A stretch of 64,000 bases of DNA from positions 1-64,000 of the forward strand of contig OX155961.1 in the NCBI GenBank assembly GCA_944548615.1, in the 5' to 3' direction. Position numbers and translations under genes: made by a program. Origin of the DNA: Micropterix aruncella. Taxonomy: Eukaryota; Arthropoda; Insecta; Lepidoptera; Micropterigidae. The notes below the pieces were generated by a model. That model was given only the letters and a program-made list of their open reading frames with translations. It did not search any database and had not been told where the DNA came from. Below, one piece after another: positions 24,972-35,766 of this stretch (position 1 is the first letter of the stretch; every line of letters starts with the position of its first letter).

Positions 24972-25475
24972 TTGTTGAGGTCAGCACCTAATCAGCTGGT
25001 GATACAAATTCTATAAATTGTGCAGGTTTATCTATTATTTATCTTATCATATTCGGTTGATATGTGTAAACACAGTTATCTTGATAAAATAGTATTCAAA
25101 ACAGATCAGTATTGACAGGTTTTCAATAGCGACAATGCCTTTTTCTAATACATGTAAAATCCTTTTCCACTCCCCGTGCGGGGTGTCCGTGTTTTATAGT
25201 GGTCAGGTGGTAATGGGCACTGTACAGTTTACTCTGGATAAACCAAAAAAGCTTAAAGGTGTACGTTTGGAAATAAAGGGGATCGGGTGCACGGCTTGGA
25301 ACGAACATCAGGGATCAGGGAAAAACAGGCGGACTATTCATTTCTCGAGGCAAGAGGAATACTTCAGAAGTGAATCACCGCTTGTAGGAGGTTAGTATTG
25401 CGAGTAAATAACTCTATACGCTGATGAACTGTTTATTGGCCAATGGTAGTGGACAGAGAGGGTAGTACCAGTGAT
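24972..25475 (+). repeat. Duplicated block A: promoter, 5' UTR and first exon of the arrestin gene
   Basis: Homologous to 27731-27743 plus 38307-38840 (block B). Shared marks include AATGAATTG(G/T)TGA, CTAATCAGCTGG, TATAAATTGTGCAGG, ATCAGTATTGACAG, TTTTCAATAGCGACAATGCC, the exon itself, and about 85 bp of intron (GTTAGTATTGCGAGTAAA ... GGACAG). Both copies keep a plausible promoter, an ATG and a splice donor. Confidence 0.85.
25135..25390 (+). CDS. Alpha-arrestin, candidate alternative first exon A
   Basis: Encodes 85 residues plus one base, starting MPFSNTCKILFHSP at an ATG in the context GCGACAATGCC. It holds the first strands of the Arrestin_N fold (VFYSGQVVMGTVQFTLDKPK, LKGVRLEIKGIG). 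It ends at GGAG|GTTAGT in phase 1, exactly like exon B, so splicing to exon 2 (41807) would keep the frame and give a 377-residue protein. Compared with exon B it lacks seven residues (SLSLCSP) after HSP and has seven or so substitutions, with no stop or frameshift. About 16 kb, including a 10.5 kb hAT, separates it from exon 2. It could be an alternative promoter/first exon, or a fragment left by an incomplete tandem duplication. Confidence 0.7.
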
Positions 25476-26040
25476 TATAGAGGGAAATGAAAAAGCCGAG
25501 GAACTTGCTAAGACGGGAGCAAAGGGAACGTAATACGGCCCTGAACCTTGCTGTGGCGTACCAAAAAGCCTTGCAAACCTAATGCTCAAACAAATATGCT
25601 TCAATCCGTCAACCACTGGAACAACACGCCAGGGTTGAATCAACCCAAAGCGCTAATTAAGGCTTACGACCCTAAGACCGTGAGGCCTTATCCCTAAATA
25701 GGAACAATCTACGCATACAGGTGAGAACACATGTACAACCTCAAGCTCCGAGACACAAAAATGTGCAGGTTCTGCCAAGGGGCAGAGAAAACCCCTGCAC
25801 CTCATGTGTTAGTGTGGCCCGCTGATGAGTAAAAGATACATCCACTTGGGTGGTCATTACCTCCAACCTGAGGAGGTAAAACAATCTGGCGCCAAAAGCT
25901 TGTTGCAGTTCTTAAATGACTCGAGGCTTAGCGCAGAACTATAGTAGGTGGCGAACACAATAGATCAGCAATGGTCGCAGTGTTACAAGGCTCATAAAGA
26001 CCTTAGAAAAGCCCCACACAACAAATAAAAAATATATATA
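25476..26040 (+). pseudogene. Non-LTR retrotransposon C-terminus (RNase H end and zinc knuckle)
   Basis: Begins inside an RNase H tail (IEGNEKAEELAKTGAKG). It continues in broken frames with WNNTPGLNQPKALIK, CRFCQGAEKTPAPHVL (zinc knuckle) and RYIHLGGHYLQPEEVKQ, ending SLLQFLNDSRLSAEL. This order is characteristic of RNase H-bearing LINEs of the jockey/I/R1 assemblage. It ends in a (TA)n tail near 26040. It lies in the intron immediately after the end of duplicated block A, so it was probably inserted at or near the duplication edge. Confidence 0.75.
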
Positions 26041-26162
26041 TAGGCAGTGATTTTTCAACCAGTGGGTCGTGACCCCCTGGGGGACTGCGAAGAGACATCC
26101 GGGGGGTCGCAGGCTATCTAAAAATAAAAATCGAAAATATTACTAAATCTTTATTATATAAT
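26041..26162. repeat. Repeat with GTGGGTCGTGACCCCC-type end
   Basis: Contains AACCAGTGGGTCGTGACCCC, a phrase typical of dispersed insect and vertebrate hAT-type MITE ends. The other end was not identified. Confidence 0.35.
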
Positions 26163-26458
26163 GGATTGCGTTTCTTCTTGAACTAAAATTGGAAATTAGT
26201 CCGTGTGAATAACACAGGGTAATAATACGCTAGAGCGGAATGTGAGATGACCGGTTGTCACTTTTTCGCATTAAAACTGCCCGTCAAGGTCAAATTTTAC
26301 ACCGCACGAAATATGCACCGCACGAAAAAAAAATATTCGGACGAGTATAAGTTCGACCGGTAGTATTTATCGGCGATTGTTCGTTTCATATTCCGCTCTA
26401 ACGTATTGCTCTGTCTCGTTCGTTTAGTTTTAGTTCATAAAGAAACGCAATCGGGTCC
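26163..26458. mobile_element. Foldback MITE, GATTGCGTTTCTTCGTGAAC family, copy 2
   Basis: Same layout as the copy at 12949-13245: left end GGATTGCGTTTCTTCTTGAA, right end AAAGAAACGCAATCGGGTCC, inner TAGAGCGGAA and TTCCGCTCTA marks. About 296 bp, non-coding. Confidence 0.8.
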
Positions 26459-26950
26459 AATATGCAAACATTTACATTTCGGAAGAGAAACATTATATTT
26501 ATTATGTGGTTTGTGCGATTTCTTTTACAAAACTTTATATTGATCTAAAATGGTAACAGGTAAGTACAGATTCGAAAGTAAAAAAACGGTTAAAATTAAT
26601 GTGGTTTTTGCCACTTTTTTGTACAAAAAAATTGTTCATTGAATGCTCACAGTTACAGCTGGGGAAGAGATGGGAGAACTAAGGGGGGTCGAGAGAACTA
26701 AGTTACAGTCTAAGATGGGGCGGGTCCCATAAGACTTTTTTTGTTATTAAAATGGTTGCAAACTAAAAAAGGTTCAAAAACACCGATATAGGGTGTTAGA
26801 TTGCTCAGTACCGTAGTACGCTATGGCAACCCTTCCGCCTGCACAGAAGGGTTGCCAAATTGCCACCTGCGACACACAGGTGGCGCTGATGGCATTGTCA
26901 AACAAAAGGAATAGCTATTTATTTGTCCGTCTATAATAACATTGATAATG
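26459..26950. other. Gene-free stretch within the arrestin first intron (if exon A is used)
   Basis: AT-rich. Contains the local inverted phrase CAACCCTTCCGCC / AGAAGGGTTG at 26827-26856 and no coding frame. Confidence 0.3.
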
Positions 26951-27248
26951 AGCACGATTGCGTTTCTTTGTGAACTAAAACTAGAATTAGTCCAACGAAC
27001 GAGACAGAGCAAGACATTAGAGCGGAATATGAAACGAACGATCGTCGATAAATACTACCTGTCGATCATATACTCGTCCGAATAAATTCGAGCATATTTT
27101 GTGCGGTGTAAGATTTGACATTGGCGTGCAGTTTTAATGCGAAAAACTGACAGCCGTCAACTGACACTCCGCTCTAGCGTATTGCACTGTCTCGTTCACA
27201 CGGACTCCGAATCTCCGATTTTAGTTCACGAAGAAACGCAATCGAGCC
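26951..27248. mobile_element. Foldback MITE, GATTGCGTTTCTTCGTGAAC family, copy 3
   Basis: Ends GCACGATTGCGTTTCTTTGT and GAAGAAACGCAATCGAGCCC, with AACGAGACAG and CTAGCGTATTGC subterminal marks. Its orientation is inverted relative to copies 1, 2 and 4, judged by the interior. Confidence 0.8.
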
Positions 27249-27735
27249 CATAGAGTGGTTTTTTATAAACGACAGATTGATTATAAAAACCTATTATTTA
27301 ACTAATAATAACAACATTAAATTATTAGTCTCATTAATAACATTTTTATATAGGCTGATTACATATCAGAAATAATACGGAGAGATTAGAATGCTATTTA
27401 TTCATCTATTTAAACATAGCGTGTAATCATTAAAAATTGAAACTTGTATACCAAATAAAACATTGACATCTTTATGTAAATAATATTAAATAATAAGAGC
27501 TGTGATCTGAAAATTCGTTAGTTATTATCTCATTTTGTAGGATACAATTAACAGTGTGTTTAGAACGCCATCTATTGGGCTACTGAGAGAAAATTAATGA
27601 ATGTTTGGATCTATGAACGCCATCTACCAGCTGCGCTTCGTAGTAAAACCTAGCTGCCAAAACGTAGTATGGCATTTAACAATCTAATACCCTATATAAT
27701 CAATGTTAGAAGCCTTTCTTCGACCACCGGAATGA
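27249..27735. other. Gene-free stretch left of the hAT insertion
   Basis: AT-rich. Two phrases, AACGCCATCTATTG and AACGCCATCTACCAG, at 27567 and 27615 are of a kind repeated in insect genomes. The last bases (AATGAATTGGTGA) are homologous to block A and form the hAT target. Confidence 0.35.
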
Positions 27736-27743
27736 ATTGGTGA
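27736..27743 (+). repeat. hAT target-site duplication, left copy
   Basis: ATTGGTGA, identical to 38307-38314 and immediately outside the CAGGGTTG terminus. Eight bases is the diagnostic hAT duplication length. Confidence 0.92.
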
Positions 27744-28199
27744 CAGGGTTGATAAAAATTATGTTTTTTTTTAATTCAAAAAAATCGGAATAATTTGATT
27801 TAAATTGGATTTATTTGATTTAAATCAGATTTTTTTGATTTTTTTAGTCAGGAAAAACACAATAAAATTGTTATTTATTTATTGAAATAACAAAAATCAT
27901 TCATAACATTCTAAAAAGTAAAAACACAGTAGCATATTTATTTGCCATTTATTTAACAAAAACTATTGTAAAATGTACAAAAATCAAAGAGTTCGCACAT
28001 CAAAAACATTTTTCAATCATTTTTTTAAAAACAGAATTACCCTAGCGTTTTTGTCATATTTATCAAGAAGTGAACAAGGAAAAAAGTCTTAAAATGAATA
28101 AATTAACATAAATTAAACCATATGGGTTTCACCGCAGTCGCAGTCACTTACTTATATTTACGTTATACTTACATTATATTAGTAACAGTAACTTAGATG

Positions 28200-28990
28200 T
28201 TATTGGTTTTGTAATTTGTTTGAATTTAGTTTTTCCAAAAGGAAGACTAATTTAGCCGCCTTCTCGCTGCCTAACCTATTTCTTATTTTGCTGTGCACCA
28301 AATTGAATGCTGAAAATATTCTTTCGACCCCAGCGGATGAAGCAACTCTACTTCGGCAGTTGCTTGATTATATCCAAATCTTCTTTGGTTATACATTTTT
28401 TCATATTATGTATTGCTATCCACCAATCAGTAGGGGCGGTTTTCTCTATGACTTGTTTATCAACTAATACTCCAGTGAAAGGCTCAACTTTTGCATTGAA
28501 ACGAATAATGCTATTCGTCAAACTGATTCCACCAGTCTCTCCATAGTTTTATTGCAAAAATTGTAATGCTGCATCACTTTCATCAGTTGGCAACTTTTCT
28601 TGCGGCAGTTTTGGATTTACCATGTAAGCTAGATAATGCGCCGGTGTCATTAATTCTTTCCAGATAAGAAAACTATCTGAAATAGTATACTTATCGCTTT
28701 GAATCTTATCTAGAGCTTTGGATATTGGCTCCAGTCGTGCCACAATATCCTCTGCATTTATTTTAATATTCATATTTTGTAAGAGGTTTCTGATGCCAGA
28801 GCTAATTTCCTCTGTATTTTCACCGCCTATTTGCATCAATATCGGCTCTTTAGGTAGTGAATCACACATTGTGTTCCATCTTACTTCTTGTGACATTACT
28901 AAAATATTTGCCTTGGGGAGTGAATATTTAGCATGTGCAAATGATTGTTTCTAAAGTACCTACTTGATAACTTTCAGAACATGTGATGTA
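28200..28990 (-). pseudogene. hAT transposase, C-terminal part
   Basis: Minus-strand text: DIVARLEPISKALDKIQSDK, DSFLIWKELM, AHYLAYMVNPKLPQ, a stop, then VEPFTGVLVDKQVIEKTAP. After a frameshift comes SAGVERIFSAFNLVHSKIRN followed by RLGSEKAAKLVFL. The last block is the hAT C-terminal dimerisation motif (family S..ERxFS....H.K.R). The 116-codon piece 28549-28896 is open. Internal stops and the retrotransposon insertion at 29022 make it inactive. Confidence 0.88.
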
Positions 28991-29021
28991 GCATCAGGAA
29001 TTTCTAAATCTTTAGCCAGTA

Positions 29022-29735
29022 AATAAATAAATACAAACGGAGCTGCCATGGAATTCACCGACCGGAGTCGGGCCCATCATAATACTATTTTTTTTACACT
29101 TCTGGGGGGTGAGCAGTGGATTCCGGACTTACGAACCGGCTGTGGTAGGTTTAGGACAGCTGTCTTGCCACATGTGAGCGTTCACCTTGCCACCCATTCA
29201 CTCCCCCTTCGAAGCCATAGAATTTGAGATGCGCAAATCGCAGTTTTAGATAATTTTTCTAAGAAAGAGTTGATTATTTTTCTGGAAAGGCCAAGATCTT
29301 TAAAGAGGTGAAATAGAGATTTAGCTGGCAGGCCACGAGCGCCAACTTCCACCGCGTGAAGGTGAACAGTGAAGCCGTTCCGGGTTACGGCATTTGCAAG
29401 ATCATGGTATTTATTTAATTTGTACTCGTGGTCTTTTGGGATATTTGATTCCCATGGAACAGTTAATTCTACGATAAGAGCCACCTTCCGAGATAGAGAG
29501 TAAAGAGTTATATCTGGACGGAGGGCTGTGCATCCGAGACTTTCAGGGAATTTATACTGCTTAGAGACCGAATCAACCTCCAGAATCCAATCTGTAGCTT
29601 TCTCGATTATTGAGAAAGGTTTTGTAGTTAAATGTTTTTTGCCTTTAGAGCCATCCCGCACAAACTGTATTGGGGGTTTGGAGGATACTGTCAAACCCTT
29701 GTTGGCACGAGCCACTGAGAGACTAAGAGTTAAGA
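29022..29735 (-). mobile_element. REL non-LTR retrotransposon inserted in the hAT transposase
   Basis: 5'-truncated copy of the family. The tail (TTTA)n and CCATGGCAGCTCCG lie at the low-coordinate end. The endonuclease domain runs to SLSVARANKGLTVSSK at the truncation point near 29735. Its frame stays open (RPDITLYS, LIVELTVPWE, LRRGSEWVAR) and joins hAT text without a stop. Confidence 0.9.
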
Positions 29736-30178
29736 ATATGTGCCGAACACCCGTACATATGTATAGGTACATTAAATTTCGCACCATCACCGTATCACCG
29801 TGACCAGTGTTTGTTTGAAGCTGTCTTCGCATTTTTGCCATATTAGCCGCATTATCTGATACAGTACTTCTAACTTTGCAGTTAAACAGTTTTTCTGCTT
29901 TTTGTATACTTGCATTTGCCACAGTTTCTAAGTAGTCGGCAGTGTGATGATGGTCAGTCGAATCAATTGTATCAACCATTGATATATACGTATACGATAT
30001 ATACTCAATGGTATCAACCAGGACAGTTTTACCATCATTCGTTGTGACACACGAGCAAACGATAGGAGCGTTTCGTATGTTAGACCACCCATCAATTGAC
30101 AAATATACTGTTTTATTCTCTAAGACTGATTTGCATTTTTTTGTTCTTCGTTGAAAATATCATCGAGCAGCTTGCTAC
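29182..30178 (-). pseudogene. hAT transposase mid-domain fused in frame to a retroelement endonuclease
   Basis: Upstream of the retroelement the minus frame reads ENKTVYLSIDGWSNIRNAPI, TTNDGKTVLVDTI, a local duplication (VDTIEYIS..., VDTIDSTDHHHTADYLE), and STVSDNAANMAKMRRQLQ. This is the DUF659/RNase H-like core of BED-type hAT transposases. At HIFLT it passes directly into the retroelement's LSLSVARANKG, giving one uninterrupted frame of more than 300 codons to 29182. There is no ATG at the frame's apparent 5' end (TTG at 30102), and N- and C-terminal hAT parts lie elsewhere, so expression is doubtful. Confidence 0.85.
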
Positions 30179-30478
30179 CAATATCAGATCTATTTGGAGG
30201 AACAGGCCGTAACATTATCAATTTCTTGAACTCCTCGTGTTCCGCATGCAGAAACGGAGTATTAGTTACATAAAAATACCTCGCAACTTGTAAATCCAAA
30301 AGAAGTTTTTGCGTAGAATTTGTTTTTATTAAGTAATCATCTACTTAGTTGTTTTTTTTTCTCGGCCTAAACAAGCGCTCTAGTTTGTTTTAGATGAGGA
30401 AATAGCAGAAGGCTGAGAAGACACAGAGTCGTACGCAGTTTCATTATTCCTAAAAGTAAAACCTTCATATAACATATA

Positions 30479-31207
30479 CTAGCTGACCCGTGCCCACTTT
30501 GTTGGGCGGTAATTTTTTTTAAGGTTAGTACTGAGTGCTATGATTTATTTCCTGACTGCAAAAAGAAGGGTTGTATTTTTACTGCATATGTACCTATGTA
30601 TGTATTTGCATGCCAATTTGAATATATTACCGTTGTTTGTGAGTGTCTTCTTGTGAGTGTCTTATTTGTGAGTGTCTTATTTATCTCTTTAACCATTTAT
30701 GCAGTAAAAGGAAAATTATATGCAGTAAAAGGGAAAAGTCTTTTGTCACTTGACACGATAAACTTATTTATTTTGATATGAATTCATAATTGTTGATAAT
30801 ATGACCAATAAACATGACCTAACGATTTAAATTATTTTTTAAATATAAAAAAACTACTTTTTGTGACTTAAATACAAAATTTAGACATATGATTTCCCTT
30901 ACTTTTTTGTAGGCATTACTAAGCTCTACAACTTTTCTCTAGAACTCAATCATATATCTCTCATCGTTAAAGTAGCGTTCGAAAGAAACGTTTTCATTCG
31001 ACAGATTTTCTCCGAATTACTTTGTAAATCCAACGACCACGAAAAATCTTTTCATTTTTCGAATTAATATATAGCCATATGACACTCACAAATAACGTGG
31101 CTTTCTATTCGTAAAAGAATTTTTAAAATCCGTTCAGTAGATCCAGAGATTACTTCCTACAACGTCACAAACCTTACCTCTTTATAATATTAGTATAGAA
31201 GTATAGA
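30479..31207 (-). mobile_element. Helitron-like non-autonomous element
   Basis: Minus strand: starts TCTATACTAATATT-type sequence near 31207 (preceded by A). It ends GGGCACGGGTCAGCTAG at 30479 (followed by T), with a small GCCCA...TGGGC stem just before the end, as Helitrons have. The interior phrases (CAAATAACGTGG, GTCTTTTGTCACTTG) match the array at 53930-55866. A partial second unit follows at 31208-31330. Confidence 0.7.
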
Positions 31208-31330
31208 TTACGACACGGTCGCGGTTCCATACCTATGTTGTATTATCTCTTTAACTATTTATTCAGTAAAAGGTAAAAGTCTTTTGTTTTAAACACTTGA
31301 GACAATAAATTTACTTATTTTGATAAGATT

Positions 31331-32146
31331 TTTATAATATAAAAAAAAATATAATAAAAAATCACCATAATATCGCGCACTCGGTTGGTTATCGTCATAA
31401 CTATTCAAATATTTGTCCAAATTTGTCCAAATGATGTAGTGTATAAGACAAAATTTATCTACTTTAGATACCAGATGTGATAAAAGTATTTATTTTAATA
31501 TAATAATCAATTTATTACTAGCAAATGTGCGTTAGAAATAATTTTTATTTTTTTATTGTATTTATGGTTCACTATTTTGGCGATAATGGCTTACACATAA
31601 AATATAGATATATGCTGTCGCTGGCTTTTTTGTAGGACTATTTAAGATAAACATTTCCATTGTATATTGTATATGTGTAACTCCAACGGTTTTTGCGGCG
31701 CACGCTAGAATAGCTCGCAGATGGCAGATTTTTTTCCTACTTCTTCTTCTTCTTCTTCATCATCAGCGCGCATTCGCCCACCGTTAGGCATACGCCTCTC
31801 CAATCACTCTCCATCCGGATCGGTTAGTTTGGTTTGGCAGCCTGATCGTACCCAGAGATTCTTAGCACCCCCTGCCCTGCCGTTACGGTAACCGCTGCCG
31901 TGGCTAGGGCTCGTGGGGCTGCTGGTGACTGGGGCCCGTGGTAAGGTTGTACTGTTCATCATCATGATTGGAGGTATTTAGCCCGATACCCGCCACATCG
32001 GCCACACGTCTTGGCGAGCTCCACACTTTCAGGAAAATATTTCCATTTCCTAGGCTTCTGGCAACATGGCGGGTTACTTAACCACCGAATTGCACTATAT
32101 TTTCTAAATTTATTATTTAATTATTATTTATTGTTGAGAAAATTTT
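31331..32146. other. Spacer with GC-rich repeat tail 31720-32080
   Basis: 31740-31770 is a CTT/CAT microsatellite. 31770-32080 is GC-rich (CCCTGCCCTGCCGTTACGG, GCCCGATACCCGCCACATCG) and ends near TTTCCTAGGCTTC. It resembles the 3' end of a LINE, but no RT text accompanies it. No gene. Confidence 0.4.
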
Positions 32147-32700
32147 CGAAATATATGTTGACACTTAGAATTTAAATTTCGAATATCAATTTCTTAGATT
32201 TTTTCCTACTTACTTGACAGTTATCGTTATATTTTAGATAATTCACACTATATCTTTATAAATTATAGCCTATGTGTTATTCTGATGTGTAAGCTATATT
32301 ATTGTAAAGTTTCATCAAAATCCATTTAAAACTACTAAATTTAGTAGTTTTTGCGTGAAAGAGTAACAAACATCCATACATTCTTACAAACTTTCGCGTT
32401 TATAATATTAGTAGGATAGTAGGAGAAAATTTTCAAAATATATGTTGACGCTTTTAGGATTTAAATTTCGAATATCAATTTCTTAGATTTTTTCCTACTT
32501 ACTTGACAGTTATCGTTATATTTTAGATAGGTAATTCACATTATATCTTTATAAATTATAGCCTATGTGTTATTCTGATGTGTAAGCTATATTATTGTAG
32601 TTTTATCAAAATCCATTTTGTAGTTTTTGCGTGAAAGAGTAACAAACATCCATACATTCTTACAAACTTTCGCGTTTATAATATTAGTAGGATATAAATG
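32147..32700 (-). repeat. Tandem dimer (about 286 bp) of Helitron-like sequence
   Basis: Two units, about 32141-32425 and 32427-32700, each from AATATATGTTGAC to CGCGTTTATAATATTAGTAG. They share TTCATCAAAATCCATTT- and TTTTTGCGTGAAAGAGTAAC-type phrases with the plus-strand element at 23219-23441. Confidence 0.75.
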
Positions 32701-33032
32701 AAATTGAAATATTGAAAATAAATGTCCTGGGAAAGTTTCCAACAACAAGGCCTGGTGGGCCTGTTCAGATACGCGCGGTATCCGCTTCGCCTAAGATACC
32801 GCCGTGATATCCTGCCGGGTATTGTAACACATACATCGTACCATATTGATTTGTCATAAATTGTACTTATTAAATTATCTTTGAATTGTACGGCAAAAAA
32901 TCATACTGCTACTGGCGCCGCGTCGATGATCGCGGATACCGCGGCTATACAGGCAGTTAATAAGAGGTATAACTAATAAGGTATAAATAATAACAAATAA
33001 TAACGTATAATAATAAAAATAATACACAGTTA

Positions 33033-33150
33033 CCGCGTTCGCGGCGCAGCCGCCGTCGTCTGCGTCTATGTTGATATTGCGATCCATTTGTGTTGCCCTC
33101 CTGAAAGCCCTCGAGTACATCCTGACTAACCAAATTTCCCCATGTGCCAT
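33033..33150 (-). CDS. Possible short exon, unassigned
   Basis: A minus-strand ATG at 33150 (MAHGEIWLVRMYSRAF...) is open to a donor-like GCG|GTAACT near 33033; an inner ATG gives MDRNINIDADDGGC. No domain is recognised and no partner exon is seen. It may be a first exon of a transposase or chance. Confidence 0.15.
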
Positions 33151-33156
33151 TTTAGC

Positions 33157-34240
33157 GACTCCCTAAGTCTGGTAGAGAAATTAAACAATCCGGCCATCTC
33201 ACATCGCCCTTCTCACCTGGAAAACCAGATCCGATCCCTGTTCCGCACTGTCAGAGAGAGAGGGGATGAAGTAGTACTCACGTGGATTCCAGGCCACTCA
33301 GGAATAGCCGGTAACGAATCGGCGGATATGTTGGCTAATGAGGCCCGCTCCAGGGGACCCCTTCTCCGTATTAAAATCCCTGCGTCGGACATCCTCCCCC
33401 AAATAGAAGAAGAAATGAAGGACTGCTGGAAGAAGAGTTATCTTTCTTCTTGGTAGTCTAAAGGTCAACATTATTTTCTTATAAATCCCCACCTTCACAA
33501 CAAACCTTGGTATTATAAAAAACCTTTCAGGCGGAAAGAGATCTCCACAATTTGCAGAATGCGCATAGGTCACTGCTCAACGCCCGCACACCTATATCGT
33601 ATAAACGTAATTCCGTCCCCACGGTGTGATTGTGGATTTGATATCTGCACCGTGGATCACCTCTTCTTTAATTGCCCTCTCCTTAACAACTTTCCTTCGT
33701 TCATTCCTAATCTCATTCAATTGAAAATCGAACTCCCTACCAAAATCGATATCCTTCTGGCGTCCAATTCCATTAAAATTTATCGAGTCATCGCTAAATT
33801 CATTAACCTAAATCATTTAGCCATTTAACCCATATTCCGAAATGCCTTCTCGGGGTGGCCACTTCCGTTCGCTGCTCCGGGATCGGACCCGCCTTGTGAC
33901 GTCAGGCCGATGGAAATGTGGCCCCGTTGTCGACGTTGGATGTGGAAAAAGTCGCTGAATAGGGCGAGTTTTTGGCAGTACCTAACTTGCGGTCAATGGA
34001 CGACACATTCTCGGTGCGGCCGATGCCGGGGGAGGGGCCTGCTCTCGGGGGGCGGTGGGGGAGCGGCGCTGCCCCCAGAAGCACTACTCTATTACCCTGA
34101 CCCTTCTCCTTTTTCTTTCTCCAAAATATTCCCCTAATATTCTGTTATGTTTTTAGTCTCTATGTTGTCTTCTGTGTATGCAATTGTGATGTCCCTTCCT
34201 TTTTGTTTTTTTTTTGTAGGTACTAACATTAACAGTTAGT
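33157..34240 (+). pseudogene. Non-LTR retrotransposon 3' end with RNase H
   Basis: A 5'-truncated LINE. RNase H end: VVLTWIPGHSGIAGNESADM followed by LANEARSRG, open to SSW at 33456. Then in another frame come WYYKKPFRRKEISTICRMRI and GHCSTPAHLYRINVIPSPRC, with the C-terminal zinc knuckle CDCGFDICTVDHLFFNCPLL, ending FINLNHLAI at 33828. About 400 bp of 3' UTR follow, GC-rich near 34020 (GGGGGAGGGG). RNase H plus this knuckle fits I-group elements. It is inserted between the BED-finger and core exons of the hAT. Confidence 0.82.
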
Positions 34241-34278
34241 CATCCTCCCGTCAACAATACATACAAACTGGCACAAAA

Positions 34279-34512
34279 TCACGTGAAAATCACCAGCACC
34301 CTAGCTGCGTGGAATTGCCACAAGGAAAAGAAAGAAGAAGAAGTCACACATGTTTCTAAATGTTTTTTCATCCTCGCTACTAGGCCCATTAATTCTTTAT
34401 TACAATGTTTACATGCCGCTTTATTAAATTTTCCACAAGCGGACTTTTTCATTGAAATAAACCCACACAGCATCTTTTTTTTTCTTCCAGATATCTTGTT
34501 GCACTCTTGCAA
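34279..34512 (-). pseudogene. hAT transposase BED zinc finger exon
   Basis: Minus strand: WVYFNEK in one frame, then after a one-step frameshift GKFNKAACKHCNKELMGLV followed by ARMKKHLETC. This is the CxxC...HxxxxC BED finger that starts many hAT transposases and binds the terminal repeats. The frameshift within the finger shows decay. Confidence 0.82.
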
Positions 34513-34642
34513 AATATGGCAACGCTTCTTCGGTATAATTTAAATAGTGCCAATAAAACCATTGAGATATAAAGGATAGAGCATTGAATAAAACCCAAAT
34601 ATTTCGACGGGAATCATTGTAACGCAATCAATCAGGCGAAAC

Positions 34643-35000
34643 GGGGGGCGCCAGTTTTGCATGCGGCAAACTTGCACAAATGTCACTTTTGACAGCTCCA
34701 AATTTGTTGAGGGCAGATTTGCAGGAGGCAACCTTGCAGGCGGCAACCTTGCAGGCGGCAACCTAGCAGGCGGCATTTTTGCAGACGGCATTCTTGCAGA
34801 AAGCAAACTTGCATACAAACCCGAAGTTAGCAACGTTTGAGAATGGCGCATTAGGACATGATTACACGTATAAAATAATTTAATATTATTTTACAAACAA
34901 AAAATAAAGCAGTAAAGCGGTCATATGTTATTAATTTTAAATTTAGAAAAAGAAGTAGCAAATTATCATGTCAGGGTAAATTAAAGCGGTGAATATTTTT
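34643..35000. repeat. Left arm of a 3.4 kb foldback element with 15-bp minisatellite
   Basis: Outer end GGGGGGCGCCAGTTTTGC, then a 15-bp tandem array (unit TGCAGGCGGCAACCT, about seven units at 34722-34812), then unique DNA to ATGTCAGGGTAAATTAAAGC. The same order occurs inverted at 37265-38017. Confidence 0.85.
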
Positions 35001-35235
35001 ACCTCTCCACATTTAATTACCGGCATCCTTGTAGTGGATGATTCAGTACATCAAACTAAACATTAAAAAAAATGTTTCAAGTTTTTCTGTTAGGTTAGGT
35101 TAGGTTAGGTTTTTCTTTCCCTATACTCGAAGTGACATTAATTACCGGCATCCTTGTAGTGGATGATTCAGTACATCAAACTAAACATTAAAAAAATGTT
35201 TTAAGTTTTTCTGTTAGGTTAGGTTAGGTTAGGTT
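35001..35235. repeat. 123-bp tandem dimer with TTAGG runs
   Basis: Two near-identical units, each ACCGGCATCCTTGTAGTGGA, ATGATTCAGTACATC, AAGTTTTTCTG and a run of four TTAGG (35090-35110 and 35214-35234). The same block recurs at 36990-37145. TTAGG is the canonical insect telomere repeat; here it is interstitial. Confidence 0.8.
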
Positions 35236-35766
35236 TTTCTTTCCCTAAAATCGAAAGTTGATTGCTGAGATCCGCGATGGAGAGGACACTCAAAGAAGTT
35301 GACTGGTTTCCCTACCCTGACATATGAAAACGCGGCTTTTGTCGATTTCTACTCTGGTAACACTAAATTTTAAATACGATGATTTTGCTTCTAACTTCAT
35401 TTTCTGCAAAAATGCCGTCTGCAAAAATGCCGACCCTCGAAACGTTAGTTTGACATTTGCAAAACTGCCTTCTGCAAGATTGCCTTCTGCAAAACTGCCG
35501 CCTGCAAGAATGCCGTCTGCAAGATTGCCGTCTGCAAATCTGCCTTCTGCAAGTTTGATGGGACCCAGTTTCGGCATTTTTGCAGACGGCATTTTTGCAG
35601 AAAATGAAGTTAGAAGCAAAACATCGTATTTAAAATTTAGTGTTACCAGAGTAGAAATCGATAAAAGCCGCGTTTTCATATGTCAGGGTAGGGAAACCAG
35701 TCCACTTCTTTGAGTGTCCTCTCCATCGCGGATCTCAGCAATCAACTTTCGTTTTAGGGAAAGAAA
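35236..35766. mobile_element. Palindromic foldback element with pentapeptide-like core
   Basis: Arms 35236-35433 and 35571-35766 are near-perfect inverted repeats of almost 200 bp (outer TTTCTTTCCCTAAAA). The 137-bp centre is about eight 15-bp units (CTGCCTTCTGCAAGA type). Because of the symmetry both strands carry a 129-130-codon open frame with the same beginning (MKTRLLSISTLVTLNFKYD) and the same end (KFSVTRVEIDKSRVFICQG). The core reads as five-residue repeats such as LAEGNLAEGSF on the minus strand. No homologous protein is recognised. Confidence 0.9.

Noticed and set aside
31760..32080. GC-rich stretch considered as a gene exon
   Set aside because: No open frame with domain; position and composition fit a retroelement tail.
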